Part shown: piece by piece, positions 34,785 to 45,274 of the stretch
How the letters are laid out: each line of letters begins with the position of its first letter
How positions within the stretch are numbered: the stretch's first letter is position 1
Source: Henriciella barbarensis
GTDB taxonomy: Bacteria; Pseudomonadota; Alphaproteobacteria; Caulobacterales; Hyphomonadaceae
Assembly: GCF_003576345.1 (NCBI RefSeq)
Contig: NZ_QWGB01000014.1
Coordinates: 292,847 to 356,846, forward strand
Direction: 5' to 3'
Length of the DNA: 64,000 nucleotides
Program-made: the position numbers and the translations under genes
The notes under the pieces: generated by a model
Seen by the model: the letters and a program-made list of their open reading frames with translations, nothing else
Told to the model about the DNA's origin: nothing
Database searches by the model: none

Positions 34785-35479
34785 CGGCAGATGCTCGAGC
34801 GGCCCATGTCGAAATGGAAATGATCTGCATGGGCGGCGTTATAGTCCGGTCCAAGCACGACAGAGAAGAGCTGACACGCGCCGCCATGCACCTCCTCAAG
34901 GAACGTCCCGAATTCACTATCCTCGCGCCAATGCTGGCGTACGTCGATGACGCGGCCGTCTGTCAGGCGAAACCCGCGAATATCAATGGCGTTCGCCCGT
35001 CCATGCTCACTCAAATTGCTTGAGCCAGCGATATTGCGGCAAGAAAAGGAGCCATAGGAGAGAATGCGGTCCACCTCTTCGCCGAGGATCTCTTCAGCCG
35101 CAGGTGCTACGATCTCGCGCTCCCAGACGAATAGGGATGCGGTCTGGGCGCAAGTCATCTTCAGCGGGGCAACAGAGTAGGGGTATGCCGACTGATCCAG
35201 TGTCAGGGGTCGTTCAAGCGGGCATCGTTCCGTGCCGCTGCCTTCCGGCAGGGCCGTGTAGCCGACATCCGCGCGGTCGAGCAGGGCGTAACACTGGTCG
35301 AAGTCACCCTTGAGCCGCGCTAGCTTGATGGGCGTCGCAAAACCGATGGGATCGGTCAGGCTGAGTGGTCGGAGCGGATTGTGCTGCACAGGAACGAATG
35401 CATTGAAGGCAATTGCAGCTAGAAGCAGTGCCGCAACGACACCAACCTGTTTAATTCCCCGCTCAAGCGTGCTGATCAT
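34781..35479 (-). CDS. Extensin-like C-terminal domain protein
   Basis: A 232-residue protein with an N-terminal membrane anchor or signal ([18 protein letters not shown]) and an extensin-like C-terminal domain. Diagnostic pieces are [27 protein letters not shown], a [13 protein letters not shown] segment and [17 protein letters not shown]. The His/Asp pattern resembles metal-dependent D,D-/L,D-carboxypeptidase folds, so a cell-wall role in the periplasm is likely. Divergent from parC. Confidence 0.87.
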   Translation of the reverse strand: MISTLERGIKQVGVVAALLLAAIAFNAFVPVQHNPLRPLSLTDPIGFATPIKLARLKGDFDQCYALLDRADVGYTALPEGSGTERCPLERPLTLDQSAYPYSVAPLKMTCAQTASLFVWEREIVAPAAEEILGEEVDRILSYGSFSCRNIAGSSNLSEHGRANAIDIRGFRLTDGRVIDVRQHWREDSEFGTFLEEVHGGACQLFSVVLGPDYNAAHADHFHFDMGRSSICR

Positions 35480-35557
35480 TTCTTATATTCATCCGTCATT
35501 CTGATAGAGTCGGGGCCACGCCCGATTCCTGAGAAGGCAGAGCCCGAAGGAGCCACC

Positions 35558-37792
35558 ATGTCCGACCTTCTGGACCCCGAAGATGGCAACATCATCAACG
35601 AGCCGCTGAGTGAGGCCCTCACCAAGCGCTACCTCGCCTATGCCTTGTCGACCATCACATCCCGCGCCCTGCCGGATGTGCGCGACGGCCTGAAGCCGGT
35701 CCAGCGCCGCATCCTTTATGGCATGCGGGAGCTTAAACTCGATCCGGAGTCCGGCTACCGCAAATGTGCAAAAATCGTCGGCGACGTGATGGGTAACTTC
35801 CACCCGCACGGGGATAGCGCGATCTACGATACGCTTGTCCGGCTCGCCCAGAATTTCTCCGTCCGTTATCCGCTGGTGGATGGCCAGGGCAACTTCGGTA
35901 ATATCGATGGCGATAATGCGGCCGCGTACCGCTATACTGAAGCCCGAATGACCGAAGCGGCAAAGCTGCTTCTGGACGGGCTCAATGAAGACGCCGTCGA
36001 CTTCAAGGACAACTATTCCGAAACCGAGCGCGAGCCGGTCGTCCTGCCTGCCGGATATCCGAACCTGCTGGCAAATGGCGCAACAGGCATCGCTGTGGGC
36101 ATGGCGACCTCCATTCCGCCGCACAATGTCGCCGAAGTCATCGACGCGGCCCTCCTGCTGATCGAGGACCGCGACACGCCGATTACTGAACTCATGAACG
36201 TGATGCCGGGCCCGGACTTCCCAACTGGCGGCGTTATTGTTGAGCCTCGCAGCGCCATCCGCGAAGCGTATGAGACGGGACGGGGCGGTTTCAGGATCCG
36301 CGCACGCTGGGCCGTCGAGGATCTTGGCCGGGGCACCTGGCAGATCATCGTCACCGAAATCCCGTACCAGGTCCAGAAGTCACGCCTCATCGAAAAGCTT
36401 GCAGAGCTGATCGAGACCAAGAAAGCACCGCTGCTCAGCGATGTGCGCGATGAGAGCGCCGAAGATATTCGGATTGTGCTGGAGCCGAGGGCAAAAACGG
36501 TTGATCCAGACGTCCTGATGGAGAGCCTGTTCAAGCTGTGCGATCTGGAATCTCGCTTCTCCATGAATATGAACGTGCTTGATCGCGGCGCACCGAAGGT
36601 GATGAGCCTGCGCGAAGTGATCATCGCCTATCTCGATCACCGCCGCGAGGTGGTGGTGCGCCGGGCCCGCTTCCGTCTAGACAAGATCGAGAAGCGCCTG
36701 CACCTGCTCGAGGGCTACCTCAAGGCCTTCCTCAATATCGATGAAGTGATCCGCATAATCCGTGAGGAGGATGAGCCGAAACAGGAGCTCATCAAACGTT
36801 TCGAACTGACAGATATTCAGGCTGAAGCTGTCCTCAACCTCCGCCTGCGTGCGCTGCGCAAGCTCGAGGAAATGGAGATCCGCAAGGAGAATGACGCGCT
36901 TCAGGAAGAGCGCGCTGATATTGAATCCCTGCTCGGCTCGACACGCCGTCAGTGGACCAAGGTTGGCAAACAGCTGAAAGAGGCACGGAAGGTTTTTGAT
37001 CCGGAAACCGAGCTCGGTCGCCGCCGCGCCACATTCGAGGATGCGCCAGAAATCGACCTCTCAGCGGCACTGGAAGCGTCCACACCGAAAGAGCCGATCA
37101 CGGTCGTGCTGTCTTCCATGGGCTGGATTCGCGGCATGAAGGGGCACGGACTCGACCTTGAGACCACCAAGTTCAAAGAAGGCGACAGTCTCTATCTCAG
37201 CGAAGAAGTGCAGACCACTGACAAGATCGTCCTGCTGGCGAGCGATGGGCGCGCTTTCACGCTGACATGCGATAAGCTGCCGGGTGGTCGCGGCCATGGT
37301 GAACCCATCCGGCTGTCCATCGATCTGGAAGACAATATCGAGATTGTCGCCATGTTCCGGCTGAACCCTGATCGTAAACGCCTGATGGCCTCCGATGCCG
37401 GTTACGGCTTCATCGTCCCGGAAGGTGAGCTTGAATCGAACCGCAAGGCGGGCAAGTCGGTCGTCAATACGGGTGGCGGCACCCTGCTCGTCAGCCGGAT
37501 TGTCGATGGTGACCAGATCGCGGTTATCGGTACGAACAGGAAGCTTCTGATCTTTCCGCTCGATGAACTGCCGGAAATGGCGCGCGGCAAGGGCGTGAAG
37601 CTGCAAGCCTATCGAGGCAAGGACAAGCTGGCTGATGCGATGGCGTTCAAAGCCGAGGAGGGCTTTGCGGTGACCGATGCTGCTGGTCGCTCCCGCACCT
37701 TCCCGGAGTGGGAAGAGTGGATCGGCAAACGCGCGCAGGCTGGCAAAGCGGCGCCACGTGGCTTTCCAAAGTCGGGCACATTCACGGGTTAG
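35558..37792 (+). CDS. parC: DNA topoisomerase IV subunit A
   Basis: Catalytic breakage-reunion subunit partnering ParE (25288). The active-site Tyr126 is in [10 protein letters not shown]. The quinolone-resistance region reads [10 protein letters not shown] with Ser87. The C-terminal half holds the beta-pinwheel repeats (for example [25 protein letters not shown]). At 744 residues it fits ParC rather than GyrA. A purine-rich site (CGAAGGAGCC) precedes the ATG. Confidence 0.95.
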   Translation: MSDLLDPEDGNIINEPLSEALTKRYLAYALSTITSRALPDVRDGLKPVQRRILYGMRELKLDPESGYRKCAKIVGDVMGNFHPHGDSAIYDTLVRLAQNFSVRYPLVDGQGNFGNIDGDNAAAYRYTEARMTEAAKLLLDGLNEDAVDFKDNYSETEREPVVLPAGYPNLLANGATGIAVGMATSIPPHNVAEVIDAALLLIEDRDTPITELMNVMPGPDFPTGGVIVEPRSAIREAYETGRGGFRIRARWAVEDLGRGTWQIIVTEIPYQVQKSRLIEKLAELIETKKAPLLSDVRDESAEDIRIVLEPRAKTVDPDVLMESLFKLCDLESRFSMNMNVLDRGAPKVMSLREVIIAYLDHRREVVVRRARFRLDKIEKRLHLLEGYLKAFLNIDEVIRIIREEDEPKQELIKRFELTDIQAEAVLNLRLRALRKLEEMEIRKENDALQEERADIESLLGSTRRQWTKVGKQLKEARKVFDPETELGRRRATFEDAPEIDLSAALEASTPKEPITVVLSSMGWIRGMKGHGLDLETTKFKEGDSLYLSEEVQTTDKIVLLASDGRAFTLTCDKLPGGRGHGEPIRLSIDLEDNIEIVAMFRLNPDRKRLMASDAGYGFIVPEGELESNRKAGKSVVNTGGGTLLVSRIVDGDQIAVIGTNRKLLIFPLDELPEMARGKGVKLQAYRGKDKLADAMAFKAEEGFAVTDAAGRSRTFPEWEEWIGKRAQAGKAAPRGFPKSGTFTG

Positions 37793-37858
37793 CTTGTCTT
37801 CCCGCAGGGGCGGGTCTACTGAGTCAGCCGGGACAAACTTCAAGGTGGAGGGACCTCC

Positions 37859-38419
37859 ATGACTTTTCTTTACGTACTGATCGGTGCGCTGGCCATTCTG
37901 GTCGTTTTCCTGATCGGCATCTACAACTCGCTCGTCGCCAAGCGTCAGCGCTGCAATCAGGCGTTCGCCGATATCGATGTACAGCTGAAGCAGCGCCAGA
38001 ACCTCATCCCCAATCTGGTTGAGACGGTGAAGGGCTATGCCAGCCATGAGCGTGAAACGCTCGATGCGGTCGTTCAGGCGCGCAACTCGGCCGTGGCGGC
38101 GCAATCGCCGGGTGAGATGGCGCAGGCAGAAGGCTTGCTTACGGGGGCTCTCGGCCGCCTGTTCGCACTTTCCGAAGCCTATCCAGACCTGAAGGCGAAC
38201 GAGAATTTCAAGGATCTGCAGGACGAGCTGTCTGTAATTGAGGACAAGCTTGCTGCGGCTCGCCGTTTCTACAATGCGGCCGTTCAGGACTACAACACGT
38301 CCCGCGAGCAGTTCCCGAACTCCATCGTGGCAGGCATGTTCAACTTCGAAGAGCGCGAATTCTTCGACCTCGGCGGCGACCGTACCGCTCTGTCGAACGC
38401 CCCGGAAGTGAAGTTCTAG
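37859..38419 (+). CDS. LemA family protein
   Basis: A 186-residue membrane-anchored protein: one N-terminal helix (LYVLIGALAILVVFLIGIYNSLV), then the LemA helical bundle with QRCNQAFADIDVQLKQRQNLIPNLVETVKGYA and AARRFYNAAVQDYN, all conserved. The biochemical role is not established. Partner genes often found beside lemA (TPM-domain proteins, M48 peptidase) are absent here. AGGTGGAGGG precedes the ATG and a strong terminator follows. Confidence 0.93.
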   Translation: MTFLYVLIGALAILVVFLIGIYNSLVAKRQRCNQAFADIDVQLKQRQNLIPNLVETVKGYASHERETLDAVVQARNSAVAAQSPGEMAQAEGLLTGALGRLFALSEAYPDLKANENFKDLQDELSVIEDKLAAARRFYNAAVQDYNTSREQFPNSIVAGMFNFEEREFFDLGGDRTALSNAPEVKF

Positions 38420-38449
38420 CCTTCAAGTTTTCTTGTGTATCACATGAAT

Positions 38450-38487
38450 GTCCCGGTCTTTCTTGCTGAAAGTCCGGGACTTTTTTT
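38450..38487 (+). terminator. Intrinsic terminator after lemA
   Basis: Stem GTCCCGG/CCGGGAC (38450-38456, 38474-38480), one T-T mismatch, an inner CTTTC/GAAAG extension, loop TTGCT, then seven T residues. It acts on the forward strand only; the reverse side has no T tract. Confidence 0.9.
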
Positions 38488-38499
38488 GTGAAGGAACGA

Positions 38500-40080
38500 T
38501 CAGTTCGCCTGCAACGATGGCAGCCAGGTGGCAAGCTGAGGCAGGAAAGCGACCGCCAGGATCATCAGAAGCTGCAACCCGATAAAGGGCAGGGCACCAC
38601 GCCAGATCTCGATCGTCTGAACACTGTCCGGTGCTGCACCCCGTAGATAGAAAAGTGCAAATCCAAATGGCGGGGTCAGGAAGCTGGTCTGCAGGTTCAG
38701 CGCCATCAGAATGGCCAGCCAGACCGGGTCGAACCCCATGATAATCAGCGGCGGCGTCACCAGCGGCACAACCACGAAGACGATCTCGATGAAGTCGAGA
38801 AAGAAGCCGAGCACGAACATGACCAGCATGGCGCCGATCAGCGCGCCCCATCGACCGCCGGGCACGGCCTCAAGAAGGTCAGCGACCATGTCATCGCCGC
38901 CAAATCCCCGGAAGACGAGCGAGAACAGCGACGCCCCGATCAGGATCAGGAAAACCATCGATGTAATGTGAACGCCGCTTTTCAGAGCAAGCGAAAGAAA
39001 GCCGCGCCGATGCAGGATCAACATGCCGGCAGCTGTGCCAGCCAGGAGAATGAATGCTGATATTGCGATGATGGCGATACCGGCAAGCGTGATTGCGTCA
39101 GTGGTTGCAACGCCGAGGCGCAGGTCCATCACGTTTCGGATAATCAGAATCAGAATGAGGGAAACGAAGGCCGCCGCGATGACCCTCACCAGAAGCGCAT
39201 CCTTTGTTTCCGAAAGGCGAAGGCCCGCTAGCAACAGAGCACCGGCCACGCCGATAGAGGCAGCTTCTGTTGGGGTTGCGATACCGGACAGGATGGCGCC
39301 AAGCACAGCGATGATCAGGAAGAGCGGTGCACCAAGGCCGAAAGCGACTTCCTTGCCTGTCAACGGCGGGCTGTCATCGTCGATGACGGGCGGGCAGGAG
39401 TCTGGTTTCAGGATGGCCATGATGGCGATCCAGCCAATGTAAAGCCCGACCAGAAGCAGGCCGGGAATAAGCGCGCCGGCGAACAGGTCACCTACCGACA
39501 CCACAAAGCTGCCAATACCCATTTCATTGGCGGCCTGGCTTGCAGCGTTGGACACAGCGTCGGCAAGCAGGATGAGGACGATGCTCGGCGGAATGATCTG
39601 ACCGAGCGTGCCTGAGGCAGCAATCGTGCCGGTGGCTAGTTTGGGATCATACTTGTGGGCCAGCATGGTCGGCAGGGCGATCAGCGTCATCGTGATGACA
39701 GTCGCGCCAACAATGCCGGTTGAGGCCGCAAGCAGGGCACCGACAAGGACGACGGCATAGCCAAGACCGCCGCGCATACGTCCGAGAAGCCGCCCAGCAA
39801 TATGAAGCAGGTCTTCTGCCACGCGTGAGCGTTCAAGGATGACACCCATAAGCACGAAGAGTGGAACAGCGATCAGCGTTTCATTCTGCATGATCGACCC
39901 GCCCTGAATGCGGCTCGGAAGGGAGAGGAGAAGAGGTTCAGGAAAGACGCCCAGCGTAATGCCGAACAGGGCAAAGAGCAGGGCGACTCCGCCCAGCGTC
40001 AGCGCAACGGGATAGCCTGCAAGCAAGGCGCCGATGGCCGTCAGGAACATCAGGAGCGCGAGCAGGAGTTCAAGCTCCAT
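38500..40080 (-). CDS. dctM: TRAP transporter large permease (DctM family)
   Basis: A 526-residue, multi-helix inner-membrane protein carrying the ion-coupled transport step of a TRAP system. Typical segments are GYPVALTLGGVALLF, MQNETLIAVPLFVLMGVILERS, GGLGYAVVLVGALLAASTGIVGATVITM and the C-terminal LQTSFLTPPFGFALFYLRG. The start at MELELLLALL overlaps dctQ by 11 bases and is chosen over a frame extending 14 residues upstream. Last gene of dctP-dctQ-dctM. Confidence 0.94.
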   Translation of the reverse strand: MELELLLALLMFLTAIGALLAGYPVALTLGGVALLFALFGITLGVFPEPLLLSLPSRIQGGSIMQNETLIAVPLFVLMGVILERSRVAEDLLHIAGRLLGRMRGGLGYAVVLVGALLAASTGIVGATVITMTLIALPTMLAHKYDPKLATGTIAASGTLGQIIPPSIVLILLADAVSNAASQAANEMGIGSFVVSVGDLFAGALIPGLLLVGLYIGWIAIMAILKPDSCPPVIDDDSPPLTGKEVAFGLGAPLFLIIAVLGAILSGIATPTEAASIGVAGALLLAGLRLSETKDALLVRVIAAAFVSLILILIIRNVMDLRLGVATTDAITLAGIAIIAISAFILLAGTAAGMLILHRRGFLSLALKSGVHITSMVFLILIGASLFSLVFRGFGGDDMVADLLEAVPGGRWGALIGAMLVMFVLGFFLDFIEIVFVVVPLVTPPLIIMGFDPVWLAILMALNLQTSFLTPPFGFALFYLRGAAPDSVQTIEIWRGALPFIGLQLLMILAVAFLPQLATWLPSLQAN

Positions 40081-40735
40081 AATGACGCTCCTGCGGTTTG
40101 ACTTCTTCGACTTCAGAGGCAAACCCGGTCAGTCTGAGCGCCGCTTTCAAGGCTACTGACAGACCAGCGAGTATCAGGAGAATGGCAAAGATCGGCACCA
40201 GCGTCTTGAACAGGAACAGGATCGGGAGCCCGTCGCTCTCGCGCGAGCCTTCGAACAGCGTCCAGCTGCGTGTTAGCCCCTGTTCGCCAGCCATAAGGAG
40301 GCGGATGCAAATCGGGAAGAGGAGGAGATAGGTGCCCGCAAGTTCAATCCAGTTGCGGCCATTCTCGCCAAAGCGGGGGCGCAAGATGTCGACCCGTACA
40401 TGCGCATCATCACGAAGCGCCGTCGACGCGCCCAGCATGAACATGGCGGCAAAGGCATATATGACCGACTCCGACAGCCAGGTCGCCGTCAGGGCGAGGG
40501 CGTAGCTGCAGATTACGACGACGAGCTGAAGCATGAAGAGCAGCACCGCCGCCAGCATGGCCGCGCGCAGGACCCAGTCGAGCGAACGGTCAAGCCCGTC
40601 TGCAAGCGTCTGCCCGGCTTTGAAAAGTGGCCCCGGGATCACTAGAATAAGCAGCGGTAGAAGAAGGAGTGGCGAGGCAACTATCCCGATCCATTTCAGG
40701 AAGCTGCCAAGGGTCAGGAAGACTTGCGGGTCCAT
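40070..40735 (-). CDS. dctQ: TRAP transporter small permease (DctQ family)
   Basis: A 221-residue membrane protein with at least four hydrophobic helices. The conserved FMLGASTALRDDAHVRVDIL segment (about residue 97-116) is the DctQ hallmark. Its N-terminal region of about 45 residues before the canonical first helix is an extra hydrophobic segment. It lies nine bases after dctP and overlaps dctM. Confidence 0.9.
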   Translation of the reverse strand: MDPQVFLTLGSFLKWIGIVASPLLLLPLLILVIPGPLFKAGQTLADGLDRSLDWVLRAAMLAAVLLFMLQLVVVICSYALALTATWLSESVIYAFAAMFMLGASTALRDDAHVRVDILRPRFGENGRNWIELAGTYLLLFPICIRLLMAGEQGLTRSWTLFEGSRESDGLPILFLFKTLVPIFAILLILAGLSVALKAALRLTGFASEVEEVKPQERHYGA

Positions 40736-40744
40736 GACGGGCGC

Positions 40745-41866
40745 CTAGCCTCCGGCTTTCCGGCCAAGCTCGCGGGCTGCATAGTATGGCCCGTCAGAGA
40801 CCGCCGCCCAGCCTGCCATCTTGTTGAGCGACTTTTCGAAACTCTCATAGATACGCTTCTCGAGACCATCGCGGCCGGATGCGGCGCGCACGTCCCGGGC
40901 CGCCTCTGCCATCCGGGCAACAACCTCATCCGGGAATGACCGCAGCTGCACGCCGTGCTCGCGTACCAGAAGGTCGAGATAGACCGAGTTCTGATAGGTA
41001 AACTCGCCGAGCGAGAGATGATTGACGGACTCGCAGGCCGCCTTGATCAGCGCCTGCTCACCTGCCGTAAGGCTTTCCCAGAGCTTGAGATTGATGCCGA
41101 CAGCTAGGCTCGCGCCCGGTTCATGGAAGCCGGGGCCGTAATAGTATGGCGCTTCACGGTAGAAACCGAGGGAGTAGTCATTCCAGGGGCCGACCCATTC
41201 GGTTGCGTCGATATTGCCGGTCTGGAGCGCCTGATAGATTTCGCCGCCGGGCAGGGATTTGGCTGATCCGCCTAGCGCGCGCAGGACGTCGCCGCCTTGG
41301 CCCGGGATACGCATCTGAAGGCCGACAAGGTCGTCGAGACTGTTGATCTCACGACGGAACCAGCCGCCCATCTGGTGACCGGTATTCGCGCCCTGTAGCG
41401 GCTTGATACCAAAGCCGGCCGACAGCTCATCCCAGAGCTCCTGACCACCGCCAAAATCGATCCAGCCCATGATTTCCTGCGCCGTCATGCCGAATGGCAC
41501 GGCGGTGAAGAACGGATAGGCTGTAGACTTGGCCGTCCAGTAATATTCGGCGCCGTGATACATGTCGGCAGAGCCATTCGCGACCGCGTCGAAGCTTTCG
41601 AAAGCAGGGACCAGCTCGCCCGCGGCATAGACCTTCACTTCGATCAGGCCTTCGGACATTGCGAGAATGCGTTCAGCTACGCGTTCGGCCGCGCGGCCAA
41701 GGCCGGGCAGGCCTTTCGGCCAGGTGGTCACCATGTTGAGGCGTCGCCGGTTGCGGCTGATCGCAGGCGCGGCAAGGTTTGCCGCGTGGTCCGGGCTGCC
41801 AAAGGATGCGGCAGCACCGCCTATGCCAAGAAGACCTGCGCCAAGCAGGTTACGTCTTCGTATCAT
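40745..41866 (-). CDS. dctP: TRAP transporter substrate-binding protein (DctP/TakP-like)
   Basis: A 373-residue periplasmic binding protein that captures the solute for DctQM. The N-terminus has RRRNLLGAGLLGIGGAAASF, which resembles a twin-arginine signal. MVTTWPKGLPGLG, MRIPGQGGDVLRALGGSAKSLPGGEIYQAL with the carboxylate-binding Arg, and GNIDATEWVGPWNDY match the TakP-type group that binds 2-oxo acids; the exact ligand is inferred only. First gene of the operon. Confidence 0.92.
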   Translation of the reverse strand: MIRRRNLLGAGLLGIGGAAASFGSPDHAANLAAPAISRNRRRLNMVTTWPKGLPGLGRAAERVAERILAMSEGLIEVKVYAAGELVPAFESFDAVANGSADMYHGAEYYWTAKSTAYPFFTAVPFGMTAQEIMGWIDFGGGQELWDELSAGFGIKPLQGANTGHQMGGWFRREINSLDDLVGLQMRIPGQGGDVLRALGGSAKSLPGGEIYQALQTGNIDATEWVGPWNDYSLGFYREAPYYYGPGFHEPGASLAVGINLKLWESLTAGEQALIKAACESVNHLSLGEFTYQNSVYLDLLVREHGVQLRSFPDEVVARMAEAARDVRAASGRDGLEKRIYESFEKSLNKMAGWAAVSDGPYYAARELGRKAGG

Positions 41867-41923
41867 GTCCTCCCCCGGATCCTCTAGGGATCGCCCGGCC
41901 TTGCCCCTCTGACAGGTCGGGTT

Positions 41924-42688
41924 CTAGTCTTCCTCTTCAAGCGGACGCCAGACGGCCCCGTCAAGGACTTCGAGCGGTTGGAAGCGGCGTTTATAGTCCA
42001 TCTTCGGGCTCTGCTTGATCCAGTAACCTAGATAGACGTGGGGCAAGCCATAGTCGTCGGCGCTCCGGATATGATCAAGGATTAGATACGTGCCAAGGCT
42101 GCGCTTGGGCTGGCGCGTGTCGAAGAAAGTGTAGACCATCGAGAAACCGTCGCGCAGCACATCTGTCAGGGATACTGCGACCAGCGGCGCATCCTCTTCA
42201 GGTCCTTCGCGGTACTCGAACATCAGGGTCTGTACGGGCGTTTCATTCACCATGCCGGCGAATTCTCGAAAACCCATATCCGACATGCCGCCGCCTTCAT
42301 GACGCGAAACCAGGTAGCGCTTCAGCAGCCTGAACTGTTCACGTGTCGCTTTCGGCGCGACCGGGCGGCGTACCAGATCCGCATTGCGCTTAAGGATCCG
42401 GGCTTGGTTCCGGCTTGGCGAAAACCGAGAGGCGTCGACGCGCACACTGCGACAGGCATTGCAGGATGGGCAGGCCGGACGGTAGGCAACCGACTGGCTG
42501 CGACGAAAGCCTGCCTCGCTCAGCTGGTTGTGAAGCGTGTCAGGGGCCGACTGGTTGAGATGGGTAAAGGCTTTGCGCTCCATCTGGCCGTCCAGATAGG
42601 GGCAAGGCGTTGCACCGGTGACATAGAAACGTAGTCCGCGTCCGACACCCGGTACGGTAAATAGAGACTCATCCAGTTTCATAGTCAT
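41924..42688 (-). CDS. bpt: Aspartate/glutamate leucyltransferase or arginyltransferase (Ate/Bpt)
   Basis: An N-end-rule aminoacyl-tRNA-protein transferase that tags N-terminal Asp/Glu with Leu or Arg for ClpAP degradation. The 254-residue protein shows PCPYLDG, the CPSCNACRSVRVD cysteine cluster and GYWIKQSPKMDYKRRFQPLE, all typical. Two in-frame ATGs (42688, 42682) are possible; no strong ribosome site is seen. It is 12 bases downstream of the SLC13 transporter gene stop, so possibly co-transcribed. Confidence 0.92.
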   Translation of the reverse strand: MTMKLDESLFTVPGVGRGLRFYVTGATPCPYLDGQMERKAFTHLNQSAPDTLHNQLSEAGFRRSQSVAYRPACPSCNACRSVRVDASRFSPSRNQARILKRNADLVRRPVAPKATREQFRLLKRYLVSRHEGGGMSDMGFREFAGMVNETPVQTLMFEYREGPEEDAPLVAVSLTDVLRDGFSMVYTFFDTRQPKRSLGTYLILDHIRSADDYGLPHVYLGYWIKQSPKMDYKRRFQPLEVLDGAVWRPLEEED

Positions 42689-42700
42689 CGATTAAGGCAC

Positions 42701-44536
42701 TCATAGATCAAAACGCCAAGGGGCCATTATGGTGAATGCGACCCACATCACAATCAAAAGTGGCCCACCAAACTTTATGAAGTCTGAAAATCGGTAATGG
42801 CCGGGGGCCATGATCAACATGTTGGTCTGATAGGCGATCGGCGAGGCGAAACTGCAGTTCGACGCGTAAATGACTGCAAGGATGTAAGGAAGCGGGTCAG
42901 CGCCCGCCGAATGGGCCGCCTCCAGGGCAACAGGGGCAAACAGTACGGCGGTCGCGGCATTGCTGAGAATATTCGTAAGTACGGCAACGCAGATAAAGAT
43001 GGTCGAGAGGATAACGACGGGGCCAAATGGCGAGGCGAGTGTAACAACACCATCTGCGATCAGCGTCGCTGCGCCAGTTTTCTCCAGTGCCGTGCCCATG
43101 GCGAGAGCGGCGGCGATGACTAGGAATATCTTGAGATCAAGTGCCCGGCTCGCCTGCCGGGTGTTGAGGCACTGCGTAACGATCATGGCGAGAGCTGCGA
43201 GAACGGACGCCACGAGAATGCTGACAATGCCGGTCGCTGCCAGAACGACCATGCCAAGTGCGATAAGGCGGGCCGCAAGGCTATGCGCCGTCACCGGGAT
43301 TTCCTTCTGCGACCACTCCAGCAGCAGGATGTCCCGGCTTGTTCGCAACTCCTGGAAGACGGTCGGCGGTGCACAGAGGAGGAGCGTATCGCCAGCTTCA
43401 AGCCTGATTTCACCAAGCTTGGTTCGGATCATCCGCGAGCGTCGCTGAATGCCCAGCACGACCGCCGAGGTCAGGCGGCGGAAACCAAGCATTTCTACGG
43501 TCCGGCCCGCCATGCGCGAACCCGGTGCGATAACGGCCTCGATCAGGCTGAGCTGCGGTACACTTGTATCGACCGCTTCGTTCTCATTTCCCTGCCAGAT
43601 CTGTTGCAGCAGCCCAGGCTTTGAAGCGAGGAGGTCACTAATGGCTTTCCGCGTCGCCGCAACAATGACCAGATCGCCAGCGCGTAGTTCGACATCCTCG
43701 AACGGGGGAAGCATTGCTTTCTCGCCGCGCTGGATAAGGCGGACGGTCATATCCTTGAGATCCGGGAACATGCCTGCCAAAGGGGACTGGCCGATCAGGA
43801 AGTGCCCGTGCGTGACTTCTATCTGTGCCACGAACTGTTTCCCGCTAGGCACGATCTCCTGCGCGAACGTATCCCGGTTCGGCAGAAGATACCGCGAGAA
43901 GATCGCAATATAGGCAAGGCCGACCCCGGCAAGCATGAGTCCCATTGGCGTCTGCTCGAAGAAGTCGAGGGATATCCCTTCGGTGCGCCGATAGGCGTCT
44001 GCGGCCAGCAGGTTGGTTGATGTGCCGATCAGCGTCGTCATGCCAGCTAGTATCGAGACGAAACTGAGCGGCATCATCAGGCGAGAGGGAGACGCATTCA
44101 TCCGCATCGCAATCGCGCTCATGATCGGAAGAAACATGATGACGACGGGTGTATTGTTCGTGAAAGCGCTGATGGCGAAGACAGCGAAGAACGTTACGCA
44201 AAGCGTATAGATCGGGCGTCTGCCATAAGAGCGCAGGAGCGCTTTCGTGGGGCCTTCGATGGCGCCCGTCTGGAACAGGCCCTGGCCGACAACAAGGAGC
44301 GCCATGATCGTGATCAGCGCCGGGTTGCCGAACCCTGAAAGCAGGTCCGCCGAGGTTATTGCCGTCCCGTCAAAGGCTGTCGCGCCGGGGATTGTGAACA
44401 ACAGAAGAAGGGCCGCGACGACGCCGATGGAAACGGCTTCCATCGACCAGCGATCCATCACATAGGCGATGATCGCACAGAGGATGACGAACAGGCTGGC
44501 CCACATGGGCCAGTTTGCAACGAGGTCTGTTGCCAT
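42701..44536 (-). CDS. SLC13 family permease with two RCK C-terminal domains
   Basis: A 611-residue membrane transporter of the DASS/ArsB superfamily. Two transmembrane halves flank a soluble insert with two TrkA-C (RCK_C) domains: ELRAGDLVIVAATRKAISDLL (about residue 285-305) and LGEIRLEAGDTLLLCAPP (about 380). SAFTNNTPVVIMFLP and GMTTLIGTSTNLL contain the helix-breaking SNT-like signatures for substrate and Na+. Substrate probably an anion such as sulfate or a dicarboxylate (family knowledge). Confidence 0.92.
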   Translation of the reverse strand: MATDLVANWPMWASLFVILCAIIAYVMDRWSMEAVSIGVVAALLLLFTIPGATAFDGTAITSADLLSGFGNPALITIMALLVVGQGLFQTGAIEGPTKALLRSYGRRPIYTLCVTFFAVFAISAFTNNTPVVIMFLPIMSAIAMRMNASPSRLMMPLSFVSILAGMTTLIGTSTNLLAADAYRRTEGISLDFFEQTPMGLMLAGVGLAYIAIFSRYLLPNRDTFAQEIVPSGKQFVAQIEVTHGHFLIGQSPLAGMFPDLKDMTVRLIQRGEKAMLPPFEDVELRAGDLVIVAATRKAISDLLASKPGLLQQIWQGNENEAVDTSVPQLSLIEAVIAPGSRMAGRTVEMLGFRRLTSAVVLGIQRRSRMIRTKLGEIRLEAGDTLLLCAPPTVFQELRTSRDILLLEWSQKEIPVTAHSLAARLIALGMVVLAATGIVSILVASVLAALAMIVTQCLNTRQASRALDLKIFLVIAAALAMGTALEKTGAATLIADGVVTLASPFGPVVILSTIFICVAVLTNILSNAATAVLFAPVALEAAHSAGADPLPYILAVIYASNCSFASPIAYQTNMLIMAPGHYRFSDFIKFGGPLLIVMWVAFTIMAPWRFDL

Positions 44537-44581
44537 GAAGTCTCCCGGCCGCGAAAGGAACCGAAAGGTCCTTCCAGTAAA

Positions 44582-45274
44582 TCAGTCTAGGTGGACGACT
44601 ATGCTCAACCGGCGGTTCTGAGGCAAGTTGGTAGAGTTGGCGTTGAGCGGCCTGGTGTCGGCCAGACCGGCAACGCTGCGGACGCGTGCTGGTTTTATTC
44701 CGTGGGCCAACAGGGCACGACGGGCCGCGTTTGCCCGGTCGGCAGACAGATCCCAGTTGGAATAGTTGGTCCGGTGGATCGGGTCACTGTCTGTGTGGCC
44801 TTCGATGCTAAAAGGCATATCGATTAGTGCGAGGGCGCCGGCGGTCAGCGCGATCAGATCATCACCGCGTGCATTCAGCGACGCAGCACCTTTCTCAAAT
44901 AGCGGCGCTAACTCGGGATCGAGAAGATCAATCCGCACGCCGTTCTCGATTTCGCTGATCGCGACGTGGCCCGCCGGTTCTGTGAGCAGAGCGGAATTGC
45001 GTAGAGTTTCGGCGAGCGCTGAGACTCCGGTTTGTGCGGGCGTCAGGGAGAGCGGCTTGAAAGCCTGCGCTGTCGTCAATCCAGGTGCGCCGAATTGCTC
45101 TGCCACGTTCTCTTTCTGCTCTGGCGTTGCGCCATGGACCAGCCAAAGAACGAGAAAGAGGGCGCAAAGAGCTGTGAGGAAGTCCGCATAGGCGAGCTTC
45201 CATCCGCCAGTCTGGCGGATCGGCGCCAGAGGCATTCTGCCTCCGGCACGCGACAAGGCGTGAACATTAGCCAT
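44582..45274 (-). CDS. motB: MotB-like protein with OmpA domain
   Basis: A 230-residue stator-type protein: short basic N-terminus, one membrane helix WKLAYADFLTALCALFLVLWLV with the proton-channel Asp in AYADF, then a periplasmic OmpA domain (FSIEGHTDSDPIH..NWDLSADRANAARRALL, RPLNANSTNLPQNRRL). The start at MANVHALSR has a family-like N-terminus. No motA is adjacent, so either the partner is elsewhere or it serves another complex. The gene lies 45 bases before the SLC13 transporter gene on the same strand. Confidence 0.87.
   Translation of the reverse strand: MANVHALSRAGGRMPLAPIRQTGGWKLAYADFLTALCALFLVLWLVHGATPEQKENVAEQFGAPGLTTAQAFKPLSLTPAQTGVSALAETLRNSALLTEPAGHVAISEIENGVRIDLLDPELAPLFEKGAASLNARGDDLIALTAGALALIDMPFSIEGHTDSDPIHRTNYSNWDLSADRANAARRALLAHGIKPARVRSVAGLADTRPLNANSTNLPQNRRLSIVVHLD

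Noticed and set aside
38450-38487. The lemA terminator as bidirectional, also serving dctM
   Set aside because: On the reverse strand the stem is not followed by T residues.
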